This document shows positions 52,820-60,982 of a stretch of 64,000 nt of DNA, one piece after another. Where the stretch lies: positions 1 through 64,000 of the forward strand of contig CAKTYT010000006.1 in NCBI GenBank assembly GCA_934633695.1. The letters run 5' to 3'. Below the pieces are notes generated by a model. The model was not told the DNA's origin. It did no database searches and saw only the letters and a list, made by a program, of their open reading frames with translations. Source of the DNA: an uncultured Clostridia bacterium. GTDB taxonomy: Bacteria > Bacillota > Clostridia > Christensenellales > CAG-138. Position 1 is the first letter of the stretch. Each line of letters opens with the position of its first letter. Made by a program: the position numbers and the translations under genes.

Positions 52820-53085
52820 CCATCCGTTATGCACTTATCCGAAGGTATTGTACGTATGCAACGGGTAAGCAAAGCCCAATCACCCGAATTTTACAGGTGA
52901 TTTCCGCAATAAGTTTTTTTATTGAAACCCTGCTGTTTGCATCAGCCATCGCAACAAATACCTCCACGGATACAATTTAACATAAACATCATCCATTTGC
53001 AAGGCTGAAAACGAATTTCGGCGGTTTCTTACACCCAAAGAGACAAATATATTTAAAAATGTGTGAAAAAAAGACACACCAGCTC
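52820..53085. other. Divergent intergenic region between purA and purE
   Basis: 266 bp between the purA attenuator and the purE promoter. No gene is seen. The purA promoter must lie here, but I find no pair of hexamers better than moderate. TACAAT read on minus near 52852 lacks a good -35. There is no clear PurBox pair. Confidence 0.35.
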
Positions 53086-53114
53086 TTGATAATATAACGG
53101 GCAGTATGTATAAT
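53086..53114 (+). promoter_or_regulatory. Sigma-A-type promoter of the purE operon
   Basis: TTGATA (53086-53091), 17-bp spacer, perfect TATAAT (53109-53114). The purE start is about 145 bp downstream. Confidence 0.8.
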
Positions 53115-53258
53115 ATAAAAGAAGCCGCATACTTGAACGTCACTGGCTTTTCTGTTAGCATAGAACCGGATTTTCAATGGGGGCGGCTGTCCGATTTGCC
53201 GGTTACGGCGGCGATGAGGAAGTTTGTGCGAACGAAAAAAGAAAGGATGAACTGTTTT
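53115..53258 (+). promoter_or_regulatory. purE operon leader with inverted repeat
   Basis: A 140-nt leader. AACCGG (53164-53169) pairs with CCGGTT (53199-53204), enclosing a G-rich loop. The conserved cores of purine, ZTP or PRPP riboswitches were looked for and not found. Confidence 0.3.
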
Positions 53259-53753
53259 ATGGTTAAACGTGTTGCAATTATCATGGGCAGCGACAGCGAT
53301 TTGCCAACCGTGAAAAAAGCTTCCGATAAGCTCAGCGAACTCGGAATACCCTACGAAATGAGGATAATGTCCGCTCACAGGACTCCGGCGGATGTCGCAT
53401 CCTTCGCCGGCAGAGCTGCGAAATCTGGCTATGGTGTCATAATCGCTGCAGCAGGCAAAGCGGCACACCTTGCGGGCTTCATTGCCGCACATACGACTCT
53501 CCCGGTCATCGGAGTTCCGATAAAGTCCAGCACGCTTGACGGGCTTGATGCTCTTCTTGCAACGGTGCAGATGCCTTCGGGCGTACCCGTTGCGACGGTC
53601 GCAATTGACGGTGCGGAAAATGCTGCGATACTTGCCGCCGAAATCATCTCCGTCCATGAGCCCGAGCTTCAGGAAAAACTCAATGCCATGCGTGAAAGCA
53701 TGGCAGACAGCGTGAGAGACAAAGACGCGTTGTTACAGGAAAACATGAATTAA
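53259..53753 (+). CDS. purE: PurE, phosphoribosylaminoimidazole carboxylase/mutase
   Basis: A 164-residue Pur[21 protein letters not shown] and [16 protein letters not shown] are the N-terminal CAIR-binding motifs, and [18 protein letters not shown] and [14 protein letters not shown] follow. The loop that in most class I enzymes reads GG(M/A)AAHLPG is [10 protein letters not shown]. No purK is present in the window, so the enzyme may use CO2 directly (class II behaviour) or purK lies elsewhere. I prefer the ATG at 53259 over 53247, which would touch the AAAGG. First gene of the IMP operon. Confidence 0.92.
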   Translation: MVKRVAIIMGSDSDLPTVKKASDKLSELGIPYEMRIMSAHRTPADVASFAGRAAKSGYGVIIAAAGKAAHLAGFIAAHTTLPVIGVPIKSSTLDGLDALLATVQMPSGVPVATVAIDGAENAAILAAEIISVHEPELQEKLNAMRESMADSVRDKDALLQENMN

Positions 53754-53760
53754 ATATAGG

Positions 53761-53785
53761 ATGGCTGCAACCTTTTTGCAGCCAT
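53761..53785 (+). terminator. Hairpin between purE and purC (possible partial terminator)
   Basis: ATGGCTGCAA (53761-53770) is a perfect 10-bp stem with TTGCAGCCAT (53776-53785), followed by TTGATATATT. It is strong enough to pause polymerase or shield the purE 3' end, but the U-tract is poor and the operon continues 50 bp later. Confidence 0.55.
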
Positions 53786-53835
53786 TTGATATATTAAGCA
53801 AAAATTAAACTCATTATTCAAGAGAGGATACAGTT

Positions 53836-54546
53836 ATGAAAAAGACAGAACAGCTCTACGAGGGCAAAGCAAAGAAAGTTTATGCAACGGATGAGGAAAA
53901 TATCTACATCGTTGATTATAAGGATGATGCCACCGCCTTCAACGGCGAAAAGAGGGGAACTATTCTCGGCAAGGGCGTCATCAACAACAGAGTTACCAAT
54001 CATCTTATGAAAATGCTTGAAAAGCATGGCATTCCCACCCACCTTGTCGAACAGCTCTCAGAAAGGGAAACCGCCGTCAAGGCTGTTAAGATTGTTCCTC
54101 TTGAGGTAATAGTACGCAACATTGCAGCAGGTTCGCTTTCAAAGCGTCTCGGACTGCCCGAAGGTACAAAGCTCAAAAAGACGGTGCTTGAACTCTGTTA
54201 TAAGGATGATGCACTCGGCGATCCGATGATCAACAGCTACCATGTTTTTGCGATGGAACTCTGCACTCCCGACGAGCTTAAGACGATCGAGGATTACGCA
54301 CTTCGCATCAACGAAATTCTCACTGCCTATCTCAAGGATCTCAATATTGAACTGGTCGATTTCAAACTCGAATTCGGAAGGCTGGCGGACGGCACGATCG
54401 TGCTGGCAGATGAGATTTCGCCCGATACATGCAGGTTCTGGGACAGCGTGACCCACGAAAAACTCGACAAGGACAGGTTCCGCAGGGATTTGGGCGGCGT
54501 TGAGGATGCATACCGCGAAATCCTTCACAGACTGATGGGAGAATAA
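53836..54546 (+). CDS. purC: PurC, SAICAR synthetase
   Basis: A 236-residue enzyme of standard bacterial size. It begins [20 protein letters not shown] with the ATP-binding strand; [39 protein letters not shown] and [14 protein letters not shown] (metal and substrate site) follow. It joins aspartate to CAIR. AGAGAGGAT precedes the ATG. purF starts 28 bp later. Confidence 0.96.
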   Translation: MKKTEQLYEGKAKKVYATDEENIYIVDYKDDATAFNGEKRGTILGKGVINNRVTNHLMKMLEKHGIPTHLVEQLSERETAVKAVKIVPLEVIVRNIAAGSLSKRLGLPEGTKLKKTVLELCYKDDALGDPMINSYHVFAMELCTPDELKTIEDYALRINEILTAYLKDLNIELVDFKLEFGRLADGTIVLADEISPDTCRFWDSVTHEKLDKDRFRRDLGGVEDAYREILHRLMGE

Positions 54547-54574
54547 GCTTCACCGAAAAGAGTAAGGAACAATA

Positions 54575-56026
54575 ATGGATTCTAAGGATTTGATTTTTGA
54601 TTCAATGCACGAGGAGTGCGGTGTCGTCGGTATCTGTATGCGGGAGAGCAGCGATGTTGCGGCACTTGCATACTACGCACTGTATGCATTACAGCACAGG
54701 GGTCAGCAGAGTGCAGGCATTGCCGTAAATGACGACGGTGTTATAACAGCACACTGCGATGAAGGCCTCGTAAACGATGTTTTTGACGGATCGACCATGA
54801 AAAAACTCGGTAATGGAAACATGGCTGTGGGTCACGTCCGTTACTCGACGACAGGCTATGAAAAGCGGATTAACTGTCAGCCCCTTGTCGTCAATCACGT
54901 CAAGGGCACAATGGCAATCTCCCATAACGGTAATCTTACAAACGATGCTGAACTGAGAGAAGAACTTGAACTCGCAGGCTCAATTTTCCACACTACCACA
55001 GATACGGAAGTAATTGCCTATACGATCACGAAGGAAAGGCTTACCGCAGGTTCCATCGAAGAGGCCGTGTCAAATGCAATGCGTAAAATCAAAGGTGCAT
55101 ATTCGCTTGCAATAATGTCTCCGCAAAAGCTCATTGCAGTTCGCGACCCGCACGGCTTCCGACCTCTCTGCATCGGCGAATTTCCACAGGGAGGTTATGC
55201 TATTGCCTCCGAAACATGTGCTCTCGACAGCATGGGTGCAAAATTTTTGCGTGATGTCGAACCGGGCGAAATCGTCGTGTTCGAAAACGGTGAAATCAGG
55301 AGCCAGAAGCAGCACTGCGGAAAGTGCAGGCCGGGCCTTTGTGTGTTTGAATACATCTATTTTGCAAGACCTGACAGCGTAATTGACGGATGCTCGGTTC
55401 ATGCTGCAAGAAAGCGTGCGGGTGCCTTTTTGGCACTTGAACATCCCGTGCAGGCGGACGTTGTCATAGGTGTTCCCGATTCGGGCATCGACGCTGCAAT
55501 CGGCTTTGCAAGTCAGTCGGGAATTCCCTACGGAATCGGTTTTATAAAGAATAAGTACATTGGCAGGACATTTATCCAGCCTACGCAAAGCGACCGGGAA
55601 AAGGGTGTGAGAATAAAGCTCAATCCCGTTTCCGACACGGTCAAGGGTAAACGTGTCGTCCTTATCGATGATTCAATTGTAAGAGGCACAACCATAAGGC
55701 GTATTGTAAACCTGCTTAGGGAGGCAGGTGCAACGGAGGTGCACGTACGTTCTGCCGCTCCGAAATTTCTCTATCCCTGCTTCTTCGGTACGGACGTGCC
55801 GTCAAGAGAAGAACTTATTGCCTGCAAATACGGTGACGATGAACTCGAAACGAATCTCGGCGTCGATTCACTCGGTTTTTTGAGCATTGACAATGCGAAA
55901 CTGCTTGCAGGCAACGGCAAAACGGACTATTGTGTCGGCTGTTTCAGCGGAGAATACCCCTGCGAACCGCCAAAACGCAAATGGGTCAATAAATACATGA
56001 ACAAAATCAGTGAAAAGAAGGAGTGA
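54575..56026 (+). CDS. purF: PurF, amidophosphoribosyltransferase
   Basis: A 483-residue glutamine-PRPP amidotransferase of the Bacillus type. A short propeptide ([14 protein letters not shown]) precedes the Ntn nucleophile Cys15 in [11 protein letters not shown]. The cysteines expected for the [4Fe-4S] cluster are visible in [18 protein letters not shown] and [13 protein letters not shown]. The PRPP loop is [18 protein letters not shown]. It catalyses the first committed step of purine synthesis. purM starts five bases after the stop. Confidence 0.96.
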   Translation: MDSKDLIFDSMHEECGVVGICMRESSDVAALAYYALYALQHRGQQSAGIAVNDDGVITAHCDEGLVNDVFDGSTMKKLGNGNMAVGHVRYSTTGYEKRINCQPLVVNHVKGTMAISHNGNLTNDAELREELELAGSIFHTTTDTEVIAYTITKERLTAGSIEEAVSNAMRKIKGAYSLAIMSPQKLIAVRDPHGFRPLCIGEFPQGGYAIASETCALDSMGAKFLRDVEPGEIVVFENGEIRSQKQHCGKCRPGLCVFEYIYFARPDSVIDGCSVHAARKRAGAFLALEHPVQADVVIGVPDSGIDAAIGFASQSGIPYGIGFIKNKYIGRTFIQPTQSDREKGVRIKLNPVSDTVKGKRVVLIDDSIVRGTTIRRIVNLLREAGATEVHVRSAAPKFLYPCFFGTDVPSREELIACKYGDDELETNLGVDSLGFLSIDNAKLLAGNGKTDYCVGCFSGEYPCEPPKRKWVNKYMNKISEKKE

Positions 56027-56031
56027 GAACC

Positions 56032-57078
56032 ATGGCAGACAATATGAGCAGAAGTGAAAGCTACGAAAAGGCCGGTGTTGACATTACCGCAGGTTATCGT
56101 GCCGTTGAACTTATGAAAAAACATATCGCAAGGACAATGACGGCAGGTGTTGCCTCGGATATAGGTAATTTCGGCGGACTGTTCAAGCTCGACCTTGCGG
56201 GCATGAGTGAACCTGTTCTCGTCAGCGGAACAGATGGTGTCGGAACAAAGCTGAAGATTGCTTTCCTCATGGACAAGCATAATTCCGTCGGCATTGACTG
56301 CGTTGCAATGTGCGTCAATGATGTCATTTGCTGCGGTGCAAAACCTCTCTTTTTCCTTGACTATATCGCACTGGGCAAGAATGTTCCGGAAAAGGTTGCT
56401 TCGATCGTTGAAGGCGTTGCAGAGGGCTGTGTACAGTCGGGCTGTGCGTTGATAGGCGGAGAAACTGCTGAAATGCCAGGTTTTTATCCAATCGATGAAT
56501 ATGACCTTGCAGGCTTTGCCGTCGGAATCGTTGACAAGAAAAAGGTGTTTGACAACAGCAAAATGGCAGCAGGAGATGCAATTATCGCCCTTCCGTCAAG
56601 CGGAGTGCATTCAAATGGATTCTCCCTCGTGCGTAAAATATTCGGAATAAACACCAATCCCGATGTTATCCGAATGAAAATTGAAGAGCTTGGCTGTACT
56701 CTGGGCGAGGCACTGCTTGCCCCAACGAAGATTTATGTTAAGCCCATCCTTGCCCTGGCAGAGGAAATCACGGTAAAGGGCTGTGCCCATATAACCGGCG
56801 GCGGATTCTATGAAAATATTCCCAGATGCCTTAAAAAAGGCATTGCAGCACGCATTGATAAATCGGCTCTTAAAATCCACCCGTTATTTAAACTCATTGC
56901 AAAAACAGGCGACATTCCCGAAAAAGATATGTTCAACACCTTCAACATGGGTGTCGGCATGTGCATTGTCGTTGCAAAGGAAGATGCAGGACGTGCGGTT
57001 GAGATACTGCAAGCGAACGGTGAAGAGGCCTATATCATGGGCGAAACCGTCAATGGCGAGGGCATCGAAATATGCTGA
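56032..57078 (+). CDS. purM: PurM, AIR synthetase
   Basis: A 348-residue AIR synthetase beginning at the ATG at 56032 (AAGGAGTGAG upstream). Motifs: [16 protein letters not shown] (ATP binding), [33 protein letters not shown] and [16 protein letters not shown]. It cyclises FGAM to AIR. Its last seven bases overlap the purN start. Confidence 0.96.
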   Translation: MADNMSRSESYEKAGVDITAGYRAVELMKKHIARTMTAGVASDIGNFGGLFKLDLAGMSEPVLVSGTDGVGTKLKIAFLMDKHNSVGIDCVAMCVNDVICCGAKPLFFLDYIALGKNVPEKVASIVEGVAEGCVQSGCALIGGETAEMPGFYPIDEYDLAGFAVGIVDKKKVFDNSKMAAGDAIIALPSSGVHSNGFSLVRKIFGINTNPDVIRMKIEELGCTLGEALLAPTKIYVKPILALAEEITVKGCAHITGGGFYENIPRCLKKGIAARIDKSALKIHPLFKLIAKTGDIPEKDMFNTFNMGVGMCIVVAKEDAGRAVEILQANGEEAYIMGETVNGEGIEIC

Positions 57079-57671
57079 GGCGTCCCAGAGCGGCCGTTCT
57101 TGTATCCGGCGGTGGAACGAATTTGCAGGCATTGATAGATAAATGCGGAACGGTCATAACAAGCGGCGACATAGTATTGGTTATCTCAAACAAGCCCGAT
57201 GTCTATGCACTCGAGAGAGCGAAGCGTGCGGGAATTGAAAATATTTATGTCCCCTACCGGAAGAGTGAGTATGCCGAATTTGAAATCCGTGTTCGGGAAC
57301 TTATTGAACAGCACGAAATCGATGTTATTGTGCTTGCCGGCTTCACTGCAATTTTGAGTGCGGAGTTCACCGAAAAGTATGATAAAAGGATTATCAATGT
57401 CCATCCTTCGCTAATACCGTCATTTTGCGGGAAAGGTTTTTATGGTCTTAAGGTGCACGAGGCTGCATTGGATTACGGCGTTAAGGTGACGGGTGCGACG
57501 GTCCACTTTGTCAATGCCATTGCGGATGGTGGAGAGATAATTATGCAAAAGGCGGTTGACGTTCTTGACGGCGATACGCCCGAAACACTTCAACGTCGGG
57601 TAATGGAGCAGGCGGAATGGGTAATTCTGCCTCTTGCACTCGAAAAGGTCTTCAAATCCATTGCTTCTTGA
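57072..57671 (+). CDS. purN: PurN, GAR transformylase
   Basis: A 199-residue folate-dependent formyltransferase. It has the N-terminal [37 protein letters not shown] with the catalytic Asn-His, and [20 protein letters not shown] with the Asp/His region. One oddity is that the catalytic triad normally reads N-H-D; the third residue is less clear here ([10 protein letters not shown], where most read HFVDxxxDxG, so Asn stands in one Asp position). Translationally coupled to purM. Confidence 0.93.
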   Translation: MLRRPRAAVLVSGGGTNLQALIDKCGTVITSGDIVLVISNKPDVYALERAKRAGIENIYVPYRKSEYAEFEIRVRELIEQHEIDVIVLAGFTAILSAEFTEKYDKRIINVHPSLIPSFCGKGFYGLKVHEAALDYGVKVTGATVHFVNAIADGGEIIMQKAVDVLDGDTPETLQRRVMEQAEWVILPLALEKVFKSIAS

Positions 57672-57689
57672 CGTAATATAGAACTTACG

Positions 57690-57758
57690 GGGGAAGGATG
57701 CTTTGCTTTATGCACTCTTCCCCTTCAATATATTGAGAAAGGGTGGTTCTTAAACCAC
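57690..57758 (+). promoter_or_regulatory. Tandem hairpins between purN and purO
   Basis: GGGGAAG (57690-57696) pairs with CTTCCCC (57717-57723); a 12-bp palindrome TCAATATATTGA follows (57725-57736); then AAAGG and a second hairpin GTGGTT/AACCAC (57743-57748 with 57753-57758). The last stem lies between the only Shine-Dalgarno-like AAAGG and the purO ATG (57768), so folding would bring them to normal spacing. Confidence 0.5.
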
Positions 57759-57767
57759 GTTCATGAT

Positions 57768-58475
57768 ATGAAAATCGATGAAATTTTGCAAAACAACTCT
57801 TATCCCGGAAGAGGGATCATGCTCGGCAGGAGCAGTGACAATAAGCACACAGCCATAGTTTACTTCATTATGGGCCGGAGTGAGAACAGCAGAAACAGAG
57901 TTTTCGAGGCAACAAAAGATGGGATAAGGACAAAGGCATTCGATGAATCAAAATGTACTGACCCTTCGCTCATCATTTATTCACCTGTAAGGGTTTGTAA
58001 CGGCATTACAATTGTCACCAATGGTGACCAGACGGATACGATTTACGATGAACTTTCAAATGGAGGAACGTTTGTTTCCGCACTGAAAAAACGTGAATTT
58101 GAACCGGATGCTCCGAACTACACTCCGAGAATCAGCGGAATCGTTACCGATAAAGGCTATGAACTCAGCATTCTTAAATCAGAGGATGGAACGGGAAGAA
58201 ATTGCCTGCGTTGTTTCTATTGCTATGAAAACAAAAATCAAATCAGCGGCATAGGGCATTTTATCCATACCTATCGTCATGACGGAAATCCGCTCCCCTC
58301 TTTTGCCGGTGAGCCTGAAAGGGTCGAATTTGAAGAGAATTCTGCAAGTGAGCTTGCAGAGAAAGTTTGGTCCGCTCTCAATGCCGAAAACAAGGTTTCT
58401 TTATTTGTCCGCTTTATCGACATAGAAACCGGTGAAGAAGATACTGTGATTATTAACAGACATGAAGGAAAGTGA
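57768..58475 (+). CDS. purO: PurO-type IMP cyclohydrolase
   Basis: A 235-residue protein of the IMP_cyclohyd (PurO) family. It begins KIDEILQNNSYPGRGIMLGR and contains YFIMGRSENSRNRVF, LIIYSPVRV, TNGDQTDTIYD and PNYTPRISGIV, the recognisable PurO blocks. PurO closes FAICAR to IMP and was first known in archaea; bacterial copies occur in some Clostridia. Here it replaces the N-terminal domain of PurH, with the transformylase encoded next. No Shine-Dalgarno lies at normal distance from the ATG. Confidence 0.88.
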   Translation: MKIDEILQNNSYPGRGIMLGRSSDNKHTAIVYFIMGRSENSRNRVFEATKDGIRTKAFDESKCTDPSLIIYSPVRVCNGITIVTNGDQTDTIYDELSNGGTFVSALKKREFEPDAPNYTPRISGIVTDKGYELSILKSEDGTGRNCLRCFYCYENKNQISGIGHFIHTYRHDGNPLPSFAGEPERVEFEENSASELAEKVWSALNAENKVSLFVRFIDIETGEEDTVIINRHEGK

Positions 58476-58485
58476 GAATACGAGA

Positions 58486-59658
58486 ATGATTTATGAACTG
58501 AAATATGGCTGCAACCCAAATCAAAAACCTGCTTCCATCTCTGCGGACGGAGAACTCCCGATAAAGATTCTTAACGGCAGGGCGGGCTATATCAATTTGC
58601 TCGACGCACTGAACGGCTGGCAGCTCGTTCGTGAACTAAAAGCGGCAACGGGTATTCCGGCGGCTACGAGCTTTAAGCATGTCAGCCCGGCAGGTGCTGC
58701 GATCGGACTTCCGTTGACGGAAACCCTTCGCAAAATGTACTTTGTGGATGAAAAAATTGAGCTTTCACCCCTCGCATGTGCCTATATAAGGGCGAGAGGT
58801 GCGGATAGAATGTCTTCATTCGGTGACTTCATTGCAGTAAGTGATGTTGTAGATAAAAGTCTTGCGGAAGTTCTTCGTCATGAGGTTTCGGACGGAATCA
58901 TTGCTCCCGGTTATGAGGATGAGGCATTTGATATCCTTAAAGCAAAGAAAAAAGGGAATTATACCATCATTGCAATGGATGAAGCCTACACGCCCGACCC
59001 AATTGAAAAGCGTACCGTTTACGGGATCACCTTTGAACAGGGTCGCAATGACAGCAGGATTGATGCCGAACTGCTCAAAAACATTGTTACGGAGAATAAG
59101 GACTTGCCGGAATCGGCTGTACGCGATCTCCTAATTGCAATGATCACACTTAAATACACTCAGTCAAACTCTGTATGCTATGCGGAAGGCGGGCAGACGA
59201 TCGGCGTAGGTGCAGGTCAGCAGTCAAGGATCCATTGCACACGGCTTGCAGGCGGAAAAGCGGACTTTTGGCACCTCCGCAGCTGCCCCGAAGTGCTGGA
59301 GCTCCCGTTCAGAAACGATATCCCAAGGCCTAACAGGGATAATGCAATTGATTTATACCTCAGCGATGATGAGTGTGCGGATGTGCTTGACGAAGGCAAG
59401 TGGCAGCAGTTTTTTACAGTACGTCCTGCTCCTTTGACAAAAGAACGCAAGCGTGAATGGCTCAGCCGCTTTAATAATACCGTGCTTGCAAGTGATGCCT
59501 TCTTCCCGTTCGGGGACAATATCGAGAGGGCAAATAGGAGTGGTGTAAGATATATTGCTCAGCCGGGCGGTTCGGTCAGGGATGACGATGTCATTTGTGC
59601 CTGCAACGAGCATGGCATTGTAATGGTATTTACGGGACTCCGATTGTTCCATCATTAA
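58486..59658 (+). CDS. AICAR transformylase, stand-alone (PurH C-terminal-domain type)
   Basis: A 390-residue protein equivalent to the AICARFT half of PurH, lacking the cyclohydrolase domain. Segments: LKYGCNPNQKPASI (family start), ATSFKHVSPAGAAIGLPL with the catalytic Lys-His pair, RGADRMSSFGDFIAVSDVVD, LKYTQSNSVCYAEGGQTIGV with GAGQQSRIHCTRLA, and SDAFFPFGDNIERANRSG, followed by the end YIAQPGGSVRDD. It adds the last formyl group in purine synthesis. Start at 58486 is preferred over 58462; the latter lies inside purO and has no ribosome site. Confidence 0.93.
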   Translation: MIYELKYGCNPNQKPASISADGELPIKILNGRAGYINLLDALNGWQLVRELKAATGIPAATSFKHVSPAGAAIGLPLTETLRKMYFVDEKIELSPLACAYIRARGADRMSSFGDFIAVSDVVDKSLAEVLRHEVSDGIIAPGYEDEAFDILKAKKKGNYTIIAMDEAYTPDPIEKRTVYGITFEQGRNDSRIDAELLKNIVTENKDLPESAVRDLLIAMITLKYTQSNSVCYAEGGQTIGVGAGQQSRIHCTRLAGGKADFWHLRSCPEVLELPFRNDIPRPNRDNAIDLYLSDDECADVLDEGKWQQFFTVRPAPLTKERKREWLSRFNNTVLASDAFFPFGDNIERANRSGVRYIAQPGGSVRDDDVICACNEHGIVMVFTGLRLFHH

Positions 59659-59674
59659 TGGAAGAGGTTTTCTT

Positions 59675-60943
59675 ATGAATATTATGGTCATTGGCGGCGG
59701 AGGAAGGGAGCATGCAATTATCTGTACCCTTAAAAAAAGTCCGCTGACGGATAAAATCTATGCTCTGCCCGGAAACGGCGGTATTTCGAAGGCTGCTGAA
59801 TGCGTAGGTATTTCAGCAACGGATATTGACGGTATCGTGGAATTTGCGAAGACACACAAAATCGACCTCGCAGCAGTAATACCCGATGACCCGCTGGCAA
59901 TGGGGGCAGCAGACAGACTCAGAGAGCTCGGAATTCCATGCTTCGGTCCTTCCAAGGCAGCGGCAATAATCGAAAGCAGTAAAGCTTTTTCGAAGAAACT
60001 TATGAAAAAATACGGAATTCCGACGGCAAAGTACGAAACATTTACCGATCCGGCAAAGGCCATTGAATACGTAAAAAAACACAGACTTCCCGTGGTTATA
60101 AAGGCGGATGGGCTTGCACTCGGCAAGGGTGTCATCATTGCCGAAACGCATGAAGAGGCCGTAAATGCGGTAAATGATATGATGTGCGGAGACAAGTTTG
60201 GTGCGAGCGGTCATACAGTCGTCATCGAAGAGTTTTTAGAGGGACCGGAAGTTTCCGTTCTCACATTTACCGACGGAAAGACAATTATTCCTATGCCGGC
60301 CTCAATGGATCATAAACGTATTTACGACGGAGATAATGGCCTTAATACGGGGGGGATGGGCGTTATTGCTCCGAATCCCTGTTATACAGATGCGGTTGCG
60401 GAAGAAACCATGAGAAAAATTATCCGCCCTACGATCGAAGCAATGAACAAAGAGGGAAGGACCTTCAAGGGCTGTCTCTATTTCGGCCTGATGGTTACGG
60501 AGGATGGTCCGAAGGTTATTGAATATAATTGCCGTTTCGGTGATCCGGAAACGCAGGCTGTTCTGCCCCTTTTAAAAAGTGACCTCGTGCGGATAATGCT
60601 TGCGACTGAGTCAGGAACTTTAGAAGACACTCCTGTCGAATTTGAAAATTCCGCATCATGCTGCCTTGTACTTGCTTCGGGAGGGTATCCGGAGAAATAT
60701 GAGAAGGGTAAGGAGATAAAATTCGGGAAGCTTCCCAAAGACGTTGAGGTTTTTCATGCGGGAACAAAGCTTGCAGACGGAAAGTTCTTTACCTGCGGCG
60801 GACGCGTTCTGGGCATCACGGCAGTGCGGTCGACTTTGAAAGAGGCGATTGAAGCATGCTATGCGACAGCCTCGGAAATCGAGTTTGAAAATAAATATGC
60901 AAGGACGGACATAGGTCAGCGTGCCTTGAGCTACCTGAAATAG
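59675..60943 (+). CDS. purD: PurD, GAR synthetase
   Basis: A 422-residue ATP-grasp ligase of standard length. It starts MNIMVIGGGGREHAIICTLK, then LPVVIKADGLALGKGVIIAE (ATP-grasp loop), SMDHKRIYDGDNGLNTGGMG (signature) and EYNCRFGDPETQAVLPLL (metal site). It makes glycinamide ribonucleotide. It lies 16 bp after the transformylase gene and 39 bp before purL. Confidence 0.96.
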   Translation: MNIMVIGGGGREHAIICTLKKSPLTDKIYALPGNGGISKAAECVGISATDIDGIVEFAKTHKIDLAAVIPDDPLAMGAADRLRELGIPCFGPSKAAAIIESSKAFSKKLMKKYGIPTAKYETFTDPAKAIEYVKKHRLPVVIKADGLALGKGVIIAETHEEAVNAVNDMMCGDKFGASGHTVVIEEFLEGPEVSVLTFTDGKTIIPMPASMDHKRIYDGDNGLNTGGMGVIAPNPCYTDAVAEETMRKIIRPTIEAMNKEGRTFKGCLYFGLMVTEDGPKVIEYNCRFGDPETQAVLPLLKSDLVRIMLATESGTLEDTPVEFENSASCCLVLASGGYPEKYEKGKEIKFGKLPKDVEVFHAGTKLADGKFFTCGGRVLGITAVRSTLKEAIEACYATASEIEFENKYARTDIGQRALSYLK

Positions 60944-60982
60944 AATGGGATTGATCAGTTCATTTACGGAAGGATAGACAAA

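Noticed and set aside
53115..53258. ZTP, purine or PRPP riboswitch upstream of purE
   Set aside because: Apart from short stems none of the conserved core sequences of these classes was found.
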